DNA from: Flavobacterium fluviatile
GTDB lineage: Bacteria > Bacteroidota > Bacteroidia > Flavobacteriales > Flavobacteriaceae
Direction of reading: 5' to 3'
NCBI RefSeq assembly: GCF_010645065.1
Contig: NZ_JAADZW010000006.1
Span: 1 to 64,000 of the forward strand
DNA: 64,000 nucleotides
Position numbers and translations under genes: made by a program. Shown here piece by piece: positions 43,407 to 51,913 of this stretch (positions within the stretch are counted from its first letter, which is position 1; every line of letters starts with the position of its first letter). The notes beneath the pieces are model-generated. The model made no database searches. It was given only the letters and a program-made list of their open reading frames with translations, and was not told the DNA's origin.

Positions 43407-43492
43407 GTTTCAGGTTTCAGGTTTGCTCCACTAATTCACTAAAATCCTCGTGTCGAGTTTCCGTATAAACTTGAAACCTGAAACTTGAAACG
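43407..43492. repeat. TTTCAGG heptad repeat with inverted ends
   Basis: GTTTCAGGTTTCAGGTTTG (43407-43425) and AACTTGAAACCTGAAACTTG (43469-43488) face each other, so the 149-bp gap between adaptor and pump genes could fold into a long hairpin. It is related to the element at 21075-21125. Confidence 0.65.
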
Positions 43493-43507
43493 AAAAAAAC
43501 AAAAAAG

Positions 43508-44587
43508 CTACTCCGCTTTTAATCGTAAATTGTTAATGACCTTTTGCGGAGCGATATAACCGTAATTGATTTTGTCATCTTCTTTTACTTTCTGAACTCC
43601 TTCCAATAAAATTTTATCATTTTCAGTAAGTCCGCTGCTGATCACATATAAATCCGGGATATCGCCTGTAATCGTGATTTCTTTTGAACTCACTTTATTG
43701 TTTTTGCCCACTATGAATACATATTTTTTATCCTGAATTTCATAGGTCGCTTTTTGCGGAATCACAATAGCATTTTTCAACGGAACAAGCATCTGAACTT
43801 TTCCGGTTTCTCCGTTTCTAAGCAGTTTTCCATTGTTGGCAAATCTGGCTCTGAAAGCGATATTTCCGGTTTCATTATCAAATTCACTTTCAATAAGTTC
43901 TACCTTACCTTTTTCTTTAAAAATAGCACCATTGGCCAAAAGTAAGTTTATATTATTTCCGGCACGGTCTTTTACGTTCGTCTGATATTGCAGGTATTCC
44001 GGTTCAGATACATTAAAATAAGCAAACATCTGGGAGTTGTCAGAAAGGCTTGTCATCAATTCGCCTTCATCAATAAGACTTCCTAATTTTAACGGGATAC
44101 GGTCGATTGTTCCGTCAAACGGCGCTCTGATTTCTGTAAATGATAAATGCAGTTTTGCCAGTGCCACTTCTGCTTTTGCAGATTGTAATTTTGCCTGAGC
44201 AAGACTTAGTTCATTTTTAGAAACGACATTTTTGTCTGCCAGCATTTTGGCATTCAGCACTTCGATTTCTGCTGATTTTTGTTCTGCCTGCGCTTTCAGC
44301 AATTCTGCCTGATATATGTTTGGCATAATTCTGAACAATAGCTGACCGGCTTTTACGAACTGACCTTCATCAACATAAATATTTTGTAAAAACCCTTTTT
44401 CCTGAGCACGGATTTCGATGTTTCGTACAGAGCGTATCTGCGAAACATACTCTTTGGAAAACGAAGTGTCAATTTTTACAGGATTGGTTACTGTAAATTT
44501 TTCTGCTTCCTCTTTTTCTTCTTTTTTAGATGTACAACTGGTTAGGCACACTAAGGCAATTAAGCCTGTGAAAACAATTCTTTTCAT
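43508..44587 (-). CDS. RND efflux periplasmic adaptor (membrane fusion protein), lipoprotein
   Basis: 359 residues. The signal MKRIVFTGLIALVCLTSC carries a lipobox. The barrel-sandwich opening IRAQEKGFLQNIYVDEGQFVKAGQLLFRI is followed by a coiled hairpin with AELLKAQAEQKSAEIEVLNAKMLADKNVVSKNELSLAQ. The second half of the lipoyl domain reads IRAPFDGTIDRIPLKLGSLIDEGELMTSLSD, and a beta-barrel domain follows. It joins pump to outer-membrane channel. It is the first gene of the three-gene operon. Confidence 0.95.
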   Translation of the reverse strand: MKRIVFTGLIALVCLTSCTSKKEEKEEAEKFTVTNPVKIDTSFSKEYVSQIRSVRNIEIRAQEKGFLQNIYVDEGQFVKAGQLLFRIMPNIYQAELLKAQAEQKSAEIEVLNAKMLADKNVVSKNELSLAQAKLQSAKAEVALAKLHLSFTEIRAPFDGTIDRIPLKLGSLIDEGELMTSLSDNSQMFAYFNVSEPEYLQYQTNVKDRAGNNINLLLANGAIFKEKGKVELIESEFDNETGNIAFRARFANNGKLLRNGETGKVQMLVPLKNAIVIPQKATYEIQDKKYVFIVGKNNKVSSKEITITGDIPDLYVISSGLTENDKILLEGVQKVKEDDKINYGYIAPQKVINNLRLKAE

Positions 44588-44619
44588 GATTTAAGTATGG
44601 AAATTAAGCGATTAATGAC

Positions 44620-44637
44620 TGGAATGCAAAGATTCCA
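44620..44637. promoter_or_regulatory. Palindrome upstream of the efflux operon
   Basis: TGGAAT-GCAAAG-ATTCCA is a perfect 6-bp inverted repeat 33 bases before the adaptor ATG. Its minus-strand loop includes CTTTGC, close to a -7 box (AATCTTTG). It is a candidate operator over the operon promoter. No regulator gene is adjacent. Confidence 0.4.
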
Positions 44638-44757
44638 TTAGAGGTAAAAAGCATCAGTAACCATCGTCAGAACAGAACTGTCCCATGTGAAGAAATAAAA
44701 ATATACATCACGAGATATGAAATGCTCATAACTCAGGCAACCGATGTATAGGTATTA

Positions 44758-45138
44758 TCAGATTCTTAAAACGCGCTGCGTAATGTAAATAGGATTTGAA
44801 TAGCCACAGAATGGCACGAAGAATTTGAAATGGCTGTGATAATTAACCGTAATCTGATCCGAAAATGCCAGATACCAATTATCAAGAAGACTGTAATTTG
44901 AAGTAAAAACTTTACCGCTTAAATCACTTTTAAGAGCATCGCCGCCCTGAAATTCCTCATCAAGGTCAACGTCTGCTTCTTCAAGGATAGGAGTTCCCTG
45001 TTCGTGAGTGATATATTTTATGCGGTGTTTATGCTCGTATGTATGATGAGAATTTTGATGAGTACCGGCATTGATATATTGCCCTCCGCCCAGCAGAAGG
45101 AAATTAATGAATACCAGAAATACAATTATTCTTCTCAT
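44758..45138 (-). CDS. Small exported protein, His-rich N-terminus, unknown function
   Basis: 126 residues. A signal peptide (MRRIIVFLVFINFLLLGGGQYINA) precedes HQNSHHTYEHKHRIKY, which could bind metal. No membrane segment or known domain follows; the end reads FVPFCGYSNPIYITQRVLRI. It lies upstream of the efflux operon on the same strand, 170 bases away. A link to efflux or metal stress is only a guess. Confidence 0.6.
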   Translation of the reverse strand: MRRIIVFLVFINFLLLGGGQYINAGTHQNSHHTYEHKHRIKYITHEQGTPILEEADVDLDEEFQGGDALKSDLSGKVFTSNYSLLDNWYLAFSDQITVNYHSHFKFFVPFCGYSNPIYITQRVLRI

Positions 45139-45362
45139 TTGGTTGCGAAAGTAAGCAAAGAATTGAAACTAAAAAATAAATTTTAATAAGGTTTAACAAC
45201 TGGAAATAACGAAAACGTTTTCTTTGATTCATTAAAATTCAACTAATCAAATTTTCAGGTTCCATTTGTAAAAAACAGAAGATTTTTTACTTATCATCTA
45301 CACAAAAGCTTTTAACCTGATTTTAAATATTTTACAAATTTTAAATTAATCACCTATGTCGC

Positions 45363-45421
45363 TATCGGCAAAAATCAACGTTTAAAAGATGCTTTTTTGT
45401 TGTATATTTGCCGATAACGGC
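45363..45421 (+). promoter_or_regulatory. Operator-like inverted repeats over the fic promoter
   Basis: TATCGGCAAA (45363-45372) and TTTGCCGATA (45407-45416) form a perfect 10-bp inverted repeat. The right arm overlaps TATATTTG (45403-45410), the likely -7 box 28 bases before the fic ATG. A second small palindrome, GCCG-ATAA-CGGC, covers 45410-45421. A dimeric regulator bound to both arms would block the promoter. The Fic protein's own N-terminal HTH makes self-control an obvious idea. Confidence 0.6.
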
Positions 45422-45438
45422 ATTTTTTAAAATAAATT

Positions 45439-46329
45439 ATGAAGTATATTTCAGTTCGTGAATTCGCTAAAAAATGGAAACTGTCTGAAAGAACAGTACG
45501 TCATTATTGCGCTACAGCCAGAATAAAAGGTGCTTTCCTGACTGGTAAAACATGGAATATTCCAGATGATGCTATACTGACTGAAAAAGGAAATAAAAAA
45601 TTCAGTAATAATATATTGCTCAACCATTTAAAAGAGCAAAAAGACATGAAACTGAAAGGGGGTATTTACCACCGGACTCAGATTGATTTTACTTATAATT
45701 CTAATCGTATTGAAGGAAGTAAACTTACGCAGGAGCAAACACGTTTTATTTTTGAAACTAATACAATTGGAGTTTCTAAAGAAAGTGTCAATGTAGACGA
45801 TATTATTGAAACTTCCAATCATTTTCGTTGTATTGATTTGATTATTGATAAAGCAAAAAGCAAGTTAACAGAAGGTCTTATTAAAGAGTTGCACTTTTTA
45901 TTGAAGTCAGGCACATCAGATAGCAGAAAAGACTGGTTTAATATTGGGGAGTATAAAAAACTTCCTAATGAAGTCGGGGGCAATGAGACTTGTACTCACA
46001 ACAAAGTTAACGCAAAAATCAAAGAGCTGCTTTTTAACTATCATAAAAAAGAGAATAAAACTTTTGAAGATATTATTGCCTTCCATCACCAATTTGAAAT
46101 CATTCATCCCTTTCAGGATGGCAATGGACGCGTAGGAAGATTAATTATGTTTAAAGAATGTCTTGCCAATAATATTGTTCCTTTTATAATTGATGAAGAA
46201 TTAAAATTATTCTATTACAGGGGATTGCAGGAATGGAATCTTGTTCAGGAATATCTCTTAAATACTTGTCTAACCGCTCAGGATAACTATAAGTCTCTCC
46301 TTAATTACTTTGAAATAGAGTTTAAATAA
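45439..46329 (+). CDS. Fic-family protein with N-terminal helix-turn-helix
   Basis: 296 residues. The N-terminal HTH (about 1-40; ISVREFAKKWKLSERTVRHYCATARIKGAFLTGKTWNIP) resembles the excisionase/MerR type. The Fic core has the full catalytic motif H223PFQDGNGRVGR234. The inhibitory motif S88NRIEG93 lies ahead of the core, matching [S/T]xxxE[G/N] of class II (auto-inhibited) Fic proteins. Such enzymes usually transfer AMP to a hydroxyl on a target protein; the target is unknown. No separate antitoxin gene is seen, in keeping with built-in inhibition. It has its own promoter with an inverted-repeat operator candidate. Confidence 0.92.
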   Translation: MKYISVREFAKKWKLSERTVRHYCATARIKGAFLTGKTWNIPDDAILTEKGNKKFSNNILLNHLKEQKDMKLKGGIYHRTQIDFTYNSNRIEGSKLTQEQTRFIFETNTIGVSKESVNVDDIIETSNHFRCIDLIIDKAKSKLTEGLIKELHFLLKSGTSDSRKDWFNIGEYKKLPNEVGGNETCTHNKVNAKIKELLFNYHKKENKTFEDIIAFHHQFEIIHPFQDGNGRVGRLIMFKECLANNIVPFIIDEELKLFYYRGLQEWNLVQEYLLNTCLTAQDNYKSLLNYFEIEFK

Positions 46330-46450
46330 TTTTTTCATCATACATTAAATTAATTCTTACTTTTCATTTTTTTAAGCAAAAAGACATACGCTTACAAAAG
46401 AAATATTTATATATTCGTTTCATATTAAATTAAACCCCAAATTAGTTTTT

Positions 46451-46951
46451 ATGAAAAACATTTTACTTACTTTATTTTTTATGGCGGCCTCGTCAGTATG
46501 GTCGCAATCAGCAAACGATTTTTTCGATAAAGCAATGAAAAAAGCCGAAGCCGGAAACACCAAAGGGGCCATCGCCGACTACACAAAAGCAATCAGCAAG
46601 AATCCAAAATTTGTAGAAGCTTATCAAAACAGAGGAGTTGCCAAATTCAAACTGAACGATTTACAGGGAGCTTTGACCGATTTCAACAAAACGCTGGAAT
46701 TAGATGACTTTAATTCCGGTGCCTATTCAGGAAGAGCAAATGTTAATTACAAATTAATGAATTATCCCGATGTAATAAAGGATTGTACAATGTCAATTAG
46801 CATCAATCCGAAAGATTATGTTGCTTATAACCTTAGAGCTCTGGCTTACAACAAATCAGGAGATAAAAAAAATTGCTGCAAAGATTTCTCTAAAGCAATC
46901 GAGTTAGGAAGTCAGAGTGCTGTTAAAAACAGGGCTACTTTCTGTAAATAA
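46451..46951 (+). CDS. Exported TPR-repeat protein
   Basis: 166 residues. The signal peptide is MKNILLTLFFMAASSVWS. At least three TPR units follow (AGNTKGAIADYTKAISKNPKFVEAYQNRG; LNDLQGALTDFNKTLELDDFNSGAYSGRA; MNYPDVIKDCTMSISINPKDYVAYNLRA) and a fourth, shorter one near the end. It is a periplasmic protein-protein adaptor with no obvious partner nearby. A clear terminator follows. Confidence 0.88.
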   Translation: MKNILLTLFFMAASSVWSQSANDFFDKAMKKAEAGNTKGAIADYTKAISKNPKFVEAYQNRGVAKFKLNDLQGALTDFNKTLELDDFNSGAYSGRANVNYKLMNYPDVIKDCTMSISINPKDYVAYNLRALAYNKSGDKKNCCKDFSKAIELGSQSAVKNRATFCK

Positions 46952-46976
46952 GCATCCATTACGAACACAAACCTGA

Positions 46977-47014
46977 CAATCTGTAGAGTTTACTTTTTAC
47001 AGATTGTTTTTTTA
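46977..47014 (+). terminator. Terminator after the TPR gene
   Basis: ACAATCTGTA (46977-46986) pairs with TACAGATTGT (46998-47007), then a T-run. The ACAATCTGTA string recurs at 47110-47119. Confidence 0.85.
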
Positions 47015-47139
47015 TTTAAAAACCGCATTAGTTTTAATTTAGCCTACTGAATTAATCCTTATTGCAACAGCGTTTTTTGAACTGAAAGGCTCCAACTCCG
47101 CTCTGCCTGACAATCTGTAATTACAATAAAAGATATCCT

Positions 47140-47147
47140 TACATTTG
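47140..47147 (+). promoter_or_regulatory. Candidate -7 box for the Kir channel gene
   Basis: TACATTTG followed by CAC lies 16 bases before the ATG at 47164. No TTG is found at the expected distance. Confidence 0.5.
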
Positions 47148-47163
47148 CACAAAATAAAACCAA

Positions 47164-48123
47164 ATGGCGCTTTTAAGAAAAATAAACCACAATGTACAAA
47201 CGGATGAAAATTCAGGGTTTGGTGCCAATGCCAACAGTTATGGCGGACGATTTGTAAACAAAAACGGAACCCCGAATATCGAAAAAAGAGGGATGCATTT
47301 GTTACGCCGGATCAGCTGGTACCACACCATGATTGATATGCCCAACTGGAAATTCATGCTTATACTGTTTGTTTTTTATATTGTAATCAATTTTGTTTTT
47401 GCCGTTCTTTATTATGCAATCGGAATTGAGCATCTGCACGGTATTGCACAATCCCAAAGCATACTGACACAATTTGGTCAGGCCTATTTTTTCAGCGCCC
47501 AGACTTTTACAACTGTGGGTTACGGACATATCAGTCCAACAGGATTTTTAACCAGTGCTCTTTCTTCGGCAGAAGCTTTGATCGGACTTTTAAGTTTTGC
47601 CATTGCAACAGGCTTATTCTTTGGTAGATTCAGCAAGCCAACCGCTTTCTTAAAATTTTCGCATCATGCATTAATCTCACCTTATGGAAAAGGCAAAGGG
47701 CTGATGATTCGGCTTGTTCCTTTCAAAAATACCAATTTTACTGATGCCAAAGCAAAAGTAACACTCGGAATGACCATAGAAGAAAATGGCAAAATGACGA
47801 ATAAGTTCTATAACCTGGAATTAGAATTAGACAGGATTAATGCCCTTTCACTAAGCTGGACATTAGTTCATCCCATAACCGAAAACAGTCCTTTGTATAA
47901 CTTTACTGAAGAAGATTTCAACAAAATTCATGGTGAAATTTTAGTATTTATCAGCACTTTCGATGATATGTTCAGCAATACAGTTGCTGCGAGGACTTCG
48001 TATACCTTCAAAGAAATTATATATGGAGCAAAATTCAAAACCATGTATAATCCAAGCAAAGATGGTTCCAGAACAATTTTGCACTTAGATTTATTAAACA
48101 GCATTGAACCGGTAACTTTCTAA
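47164..48123 (+). CDS. Inward-rectifier (KirBac-type) potassium channel
   Basis: 319 residues. Layout: a cytoplasmic slide helix (LLRRISWYHTMIDMPNWKF), outer helix, pore loop with the potassium filter T117VGYG121 (TFTTVGYGHISPTG), inner helix (ALIGLLSFAIATGLFFGRFSKP), then an all-beta cytoplasmic domain of about 150 residues (LKFSHHALISPYGKGKGLMIRLV...). It conducts K+ across the inner membrane, probably gated by its cytoplasmic domain. Single gene. Confidence 0.95.
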   Translation: MALLRKINHNVQTDENSGFGANANSYGGRFVNKNGTPNIEKRGMHLLRRISWYHTMIDMPNWKFMLILFVFYIVINFVFAVLYYAIGIEHLHGIAQSQSILTQFGQAYFFSAQTFTTVGYGHISPTGFLTSALSSAEALIGLLSFAIATGLFFGRFSKPTAFLKFSHHALISPYGKGKGLMIRLVPFKNTNFTDAKAKVTLGMTIEENGKMTNKFYNLELELDRINALSLSWTLVHPITENSPLYNFTEEDFNKIHGEILVFISTFDDMFSNTVAARTSYTFKEIIYGAKFKTMYNPSKDGSRTILHLDLLNSIEPVTF

Positions 48124-48171
48124 AATCTATCATTTTTATTTTGTTTTAATAAGCAATATCAGATTTTATTC

Positions 48172-48179
48172 TATTTTTG
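48172..48179 (+). promoter_or_regulatory. Candidate -7 box for the MerR gene
   Basis: TATTTTTG lies 18 bases before the ATG at 48198. The -33 element is not evident. Confidence 0.4.
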
Positions 48180-48197
48180 TTTATCCAATTATAAAAA

Positions 48198-49097
48198 ATG
48201 ATAAACAACATTAAGACCGTTTTCAGTATAAAAGATCTGGAAAACTTATCCGGAATCAAAGCGCATACCATTCGTATTTGGGAAAAAAGATATAACATTC
48301 TTGAACCTATGCGAACAGATACCAATATCAGACTTTATAATCTGACCAGTCTGCAAAAACTGCTCAATATTACACTGCTTCATGAATATGGATACAAAAT
48401 ATCTAAAATAGCGACTTTCCCGGAAGAAAAAATTCCACAGCTGGTACGTGAAATCATTTCCATGAAAAATTCACAGAACTATGCCATCAACTCCTTCAAG
48501 ATGGCGATGATGAATTTCGATCAGGAACTTTTTTTCAACACCTTTGACTGGCTCATTTCTGAAAAATCATTTCAGCGGGTTTTTAAGGAGCATTTCCTTC
48601 CTCTGTTGAAAGAATTAGGACTTTTATGGCAGTCACAAACCATAAGTCCTGCAAATGAACATTTCATGAGCCATCTGATCAAACAAAAAATATTGATTTA
48701 TACGGAAGGACTTCAAATCATGAAACCTGTAAAAACAGATAAAGTATTTGTACTCTCTTTACCGCTGAACGAAATTCATCAGATAGGATTGCTATATCTT
48801 CAATACGAAATTTTACTGCAGGGTTACAAAACCATTTACCTCGGCGAAAGCATGCCAATAGAAAACCTTCAGGATCTTACTAAACATTTCAGTACGATTA
48901 CTTTTGTTACCTTCATGACTGTACAGCCAGACCGCAGTATTGTGAACCAATATGTAAAAACAATGGAACAGAAATTACTCTTAAAAAACAACGAAATCTG
49001 GCTCGTCGGAAAAATGACAGAGCAAATCGAAAGAAAAAACTTATCCGAAAGAACATTTGTTTTTGATTCGATGGAAGAAACAATTAAGAAAATATAA
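48198..49097 (+). CDS. CarH/LitR-like MerR-family regulator (cobalamin-type light sensor candidate)
   Basis: 299 residues. The N-terminal MerR HTH covers about 8-75 (FSIKDLENLSGIKAHTIRIWEKRYNILEPMRTDTNIRLY). A helical bundle follows with W144 and E154-H155, matching the W-x9-EH motif that caps adenosylcobalamin in CarH. A Rossmann-like cobalamin domain has E192-I-H194-Q-I-G197 in place of DxHxxG, keeping the cobalt-ligand His. In Myxococcus and Thermus, CarH represses carotenoid genes in the dark and releases DNA when light breaks the cofactor. Here crtI, crtB, crtZ and a photolyase lie directly downstream. The Asp-to-Glu change leaves cofactor binding unproven. Confidence 0.88.
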   Translation: MINNIKTVFSIKDLENLSGIKAHTIRIWEKRYNILEPMRTDTNIRLYNLTSLQKLLNITLLHEYGYKISKIATFPEEKIPQLVREIISMKNSQNYAINSFKMAMMNFDQELFFNTFDWLISEKSFQRVFKEHFLPLLKELGLLWQSQTISPANEHFMSHLIKQKILIYTEGLQIMKPVKTDKVFVLSLPLNEIHQIGLLYLQYEILLQGYKTIYLGESMPIENLQDLTKHFSTITFVTFMTVQPDRSIVNQYVKTMEQKLLLKNNEIWLVGKMTEQIERKNLSERTFVFDSMEETIKKI

Positions 49098-49098
49098 T

Positions 49099-49132
49099 TT
49101 TGTTTAAAGTTTTTGTATATTTGTTAAACAAA
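49099..49132 (+). promoter_or_regulatory. crtI promoter inside a 9-bp inverted repeat
   Basis: TTTGTTTAA (49099-49107) and TTAAACAAA (49124-49132) flank TATATTTG (49116-49123). The right arm ends at the A of the crtI ATG. No TTG -33 box is properly spaced, as often in regulated promoters. It is a good operator candidate for the MerR regulator. The transcript would have almost no 5' leader. Confidence 0.6.
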
Positions 49133-50592
49133 TGAAAAAAACTATTTCCATAATCGGCTCAGGATTCTCTGCTTTGTCTGCTTCATGCTACCTGGCACAA
49201 CTGGGGCATACCGTAACTATCTACGAAAAGAATGATTCAATTGGAGGAAGGGCAAGACAGTTTAAAAGCAACGGTTTTACCTTCGATATGGGACCAAGCT
49301 GGTACTGGATGCCGGATGTTTTCGAACGCTTTTTTCAGGATTTCGGCAAAAAACAATCTGATTATTACGAGCTTATAAAGTTAAATCCTGCTTACCGGGT
49401 TTACTTTGGAATTGATGATTTTATCAATATTTACGACAATCTCGAAGCTATAAAATCTGTTTTCGAAAACATTGAAAAAGGAAGTGCGAAAAAACTTCAG
49501 GCTTTTATCAATCAGGCCAAAAGCAATTATGATATTGCCATAAAAGATCTGGTATATCGTCCCGGGGTTTCTCCTTTAGAATTGATTACGCCAAAAACAA
49601 TTTTAAAGCTCAATCAGTTTATTAGCAACGTTAGTTCTGATATACGAAAAGAATTCAAAAACGAAAGATTAATTCAGATTCTGGAATTCCCGGTTTTGTT
49701 TCTGGGTGCTAAACCTTCCAAAACCCCTTCTTTTTACAATTTTATGAATTATGCTGATTTCGGATTAGGAACCTGGCATCCCAAAACCGGAATGTTTGAT
49801 GTCGTTCGCGGTATCAAAAAATTAGCTTTGGAATTAGGAGTAACAATCAAAACCAATTCTGCAATTGAAAAAATAATTGTCGAAAACAAAACGGCAAAAG
49901 GAATCGTAATTAACGGAACAGTAATCCATTCTGATATAATTTTAAGCGGAGCTGACTACCAGCATACCGAAACTTTACTCGAAAAAGAGCACCGCGCTTA
50001 TTCTGACAAATACTGGGAGGGACGTGTTTTTGCACCTTCGTCCCTGCTGTTTTTTGTAGGTTTTGACAAAAAAATAGAAAATATAACCCATCACGCCTTA
50101 TTCTTTGATGTCGATTTCAATCAGCACGCAGCTGATATTTATGACGAACCAAAATGGCCTGAAGCGCCATTGTTCTATGCTAATTTTCCATCAAAAACAG
50201 ATTCGACAGCAGCTCCTGACGGAATGGAAACCGGCTTTTTTTTAATTCCGTTAGCACCCGGAATAGATGATAGTGAATTACTTAGGGAAAAATATTTCGA
50301 AAAAATAATTAATCGTTTTGAAGAAATCACACAACAAAAAATCAAAAAAAACATTATATTTAAGAGATCATTCTGTAAAAACGACTTTGTAGCTGACTAT
50401 AATGCCTATAAAGGAAATGCTTACGGAATGGCCAATACCTTATTACAAACCGCTTTTTTGAGACCCAAACTAAAAAGCAAAAAAGTTCGTAACTTATATT
50501 TTACAGGACAATTAACTGTTCCTGGTCCGGGGGTTCCGCCTGCTTTAATTTCAGGAAAACTGGTTGCTGAGTTAATTCAAAAATCACTTTAG
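49132..50592 (+). CDS. crtI: Phytoene desaturase
   Basis: 486 residues. The N-terminal FAD-binding Rossmann segment IGSGFSALSASCYLAQLGHTVTIYEKNDSIGGRA has Ala in place of the third Gly. GFTFDMGPSWYWMPDVFERFF follows, and the carotenoid-oxidase end is NLYFTGQLTVPGPGVPPALISGKLVAELI. It desaturates phytoene to lycopene at the membrane. It is the first structural gene after the MerR regulator, with crtB 10 bases downstream. Confidence 0.96.
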   Translation: MKKTISIIGSGFSALSASCYLAQLGHTVTIYEKNDSIGGRARQFKSNGFTFDMGPSWYWMPDVFERFFQDFGKKQSDYYELIKLNPAYRVYFGIDDFINIYDNLEAIKSVFENIEKGSAKKLQAFINQAKSNYDIAIKDLVYRPGVSPLELITPKTILKLNQFISNVSSDIRKEFKNERLIQILEFPVLFLGAKPSKTPSFYNFMNYADFGLGTWHPKTGMFDVVRGIKKLALELGVTIKTNSAIEKIIVENKTAKGIVINGTVIHSDIILSGADYQHTETLLEKEHRAYSDKYWEGRVFAPSSLLFFVGFDKKIENITHHALFFDVDFNQHAADIYDEPKWPEAPLFYANFPSKTDSTAAPDGMETGFFLIPLAPGIDDSELLREKYFEKIINRFEEITQQKIKKNIIFKRSFCKNDFVADYNAYKGNAYGMANTLLQTAFLRPKLKSKKVRNLYFTGQLTVPGPGVPPALISGKLVAELIQKSL

Positions 50593-50602
50593 ATCTAAAA
50601 AA

Positions 50603-51442
50603 ATGAAATCACTATACGACAACGTTTCTTTCAAATGCAGTAAGCTGGTTACCAAAAACTACAGCACATCTTTTTCTCTTGCCGTACACATGCTCGCGCC
50701 TGGGATTCGGGATGCCATTTACAGCATTTATGGCTTTGTGCGTTTTGCAGACGAAATTGTAGATTCTTTTCATGAATATGAGAAAGAGTATCTCATTGAT
50801 GATTTCGAAAAAGAGTATTACAAGGCAATGCAGTTAGGAATTAGCCTCAACCCTATTCTTAATTCTTTTCAGCATACCGTAAAGCAATTCAATATTACCG
50901 ACGATCTGATTCAGGCATTTTTAAAAAGTATGAAACTAGACCTCATCAAATCAAATTACAATACTCAAACTGAATATGAAGATTACATTTACGGCTCCGC
51001 TGATGTCGTGGGCTTAATGTGCCTTAAAGTTTTTGTGAAGGGAAATAATCAAAAATACGAACAGCTGAAAAATGAAGCGATGCGATTGGGATCTGCTTTC
51101 CAAAAAGTGAATTTCCTGCGGGATTTAAAAGATGACAATCTGGTTTTAAACCGAAATTATTTCCCGGGAGTGAATCTGAACTCATTTGATGAAAATGCAA
51201 AAACCGCCATCATCAATGAAATTGAGGAAGATTTTAAAGTTGCCTATCAGGGTATTGTAAAGCTGCCAATCGAGGCAAAGTTTGGCGTTTATACCGCTTT
51301 TATCTACTACAAAAAACTATTGAAAAAGCTCAAAAACACTCCCTGCTCCGAAATTGGAAATTCCAGAATCCGTGTTTCCAATTATACCAAAGCAGGTCTT
51401 TTGGCCCAGTCTTTTGTAACTTACAAATTAAAATTAGTCTAA
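50603..51442 (+). CDS. crtB: Phytoene synthase
   Basis: 279 residues of the squalene/phytoene synthase family. First Asp-rich motif in YGFVRFADEIVDSFHEYE (DEIVD), second in FLRDLKDDN, and the conserved YIYGSADVVGLMCLKVF. It joins two geranylgeranyl diphosphates into phytoene. It lies 10 bases after crtI and 24 before crtZ, so the three form one operon. Confidence 0.96.
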   Translation: MKSLYDNVSFKCSKLVTKNYSTSFSLAVHMLAPGIRDAIYSIYGFVRFADEIVDSFHEYEKEYLIDDFEKEYYKAMQLGISLNPILNSFQHTVKQFNITDDLIQAFLKSMKLDLIKSNYNTQTEYEDYIYGSADVVGLMCLKVFVKGNNQKYEQLKNEAMRLGSAFQKVNFLRDLKDDNLVLNRNYFPGVNLNSFDENAKTAIINEIEEDFKVAYQGIVKLPIEAKFGVYTAFIYYKKLLKKLKNTPCSEIGNSRIRVSNYTKAGLLAQSFVTYKLKLV

Positions 51443-51466
51443 AATTTATTTTAAAACAAAACAAAA

Positions 51467-51907
51467 ATGATTTCTTTTTTAATCTTTTTAGGTGTTTTTA
51501 TGTTCATGGAATGTGTTACCTGGCTCACGCACAAGTACATCATGCATGGATTGATGTGGTATTTTCATGCAGATCATCATCAGCCAAAATACGAACATAC
51601 TTTTGAGCGAAACGATATTTTCTTTGTCATTTTCGCCATTCCGAGTATTATCCTTTTTTATTTTGGGGTTCAGGGCGGCTTCAATTATTTGTTTTTTGTG
51701 GCTTGTGGCATCACAACTTATGGTATATGTTATTTTTTGATTCACGATGTTTTGATCCACCAACGTTTTAAATGGTTCAAAAACACTAAAAACAGATACC
51801 TTATCGGTCTTCGAAAGGCACATAAAATTCACCATAAACATTTAGGAAAAGAACATGGCGAATGTTTTGGGATGTTATTTGTTCCTTTCAAGTATTATAA
51901 AATGTAA
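51467..51907 (+). CDS. crtZ: Beta-carotene hydroxylase
   Basis: 146 residues, four membrane helices, with the di-iron histidine motifs of the CrtZ/fatty-acid hydroxylase group: HKYIMHG, HADHHQPKYEH, HDVLIH and HKIHHKH. It hydroxylates beta-carotene towards zeaxanthin, the usual Flavobacterium yellow pigment. A crtY cyclase gene is not in the window, so that step must be encoded elsewhere. It is the last gene of the crtI-crtB-crtZ operon, and a long palindromic repeat follows. Confidence 0.95.
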   Translation: MISFLIFLGVFMFMECVTWLTHKYIMHGLMWYFHADHHQPKYEHTFERNDIFFVIFAIPSIILFYFGVQGGFNYLFFVACGITTYGICYFLIHDVLIHQRFKWFKNTKNRYLIGLRKAHKIHHKHLGKEHGECFGMLFVPFKYYKM

Positions 51908-51913
51908 AATGAT

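Noticed and set aside
45439..46329. Fic as part of a two-gene toxin-antitoxin pair
   Set aside because: No FicA-like partner ORF is adjacent, and the protein carries its own inhibitory motif.
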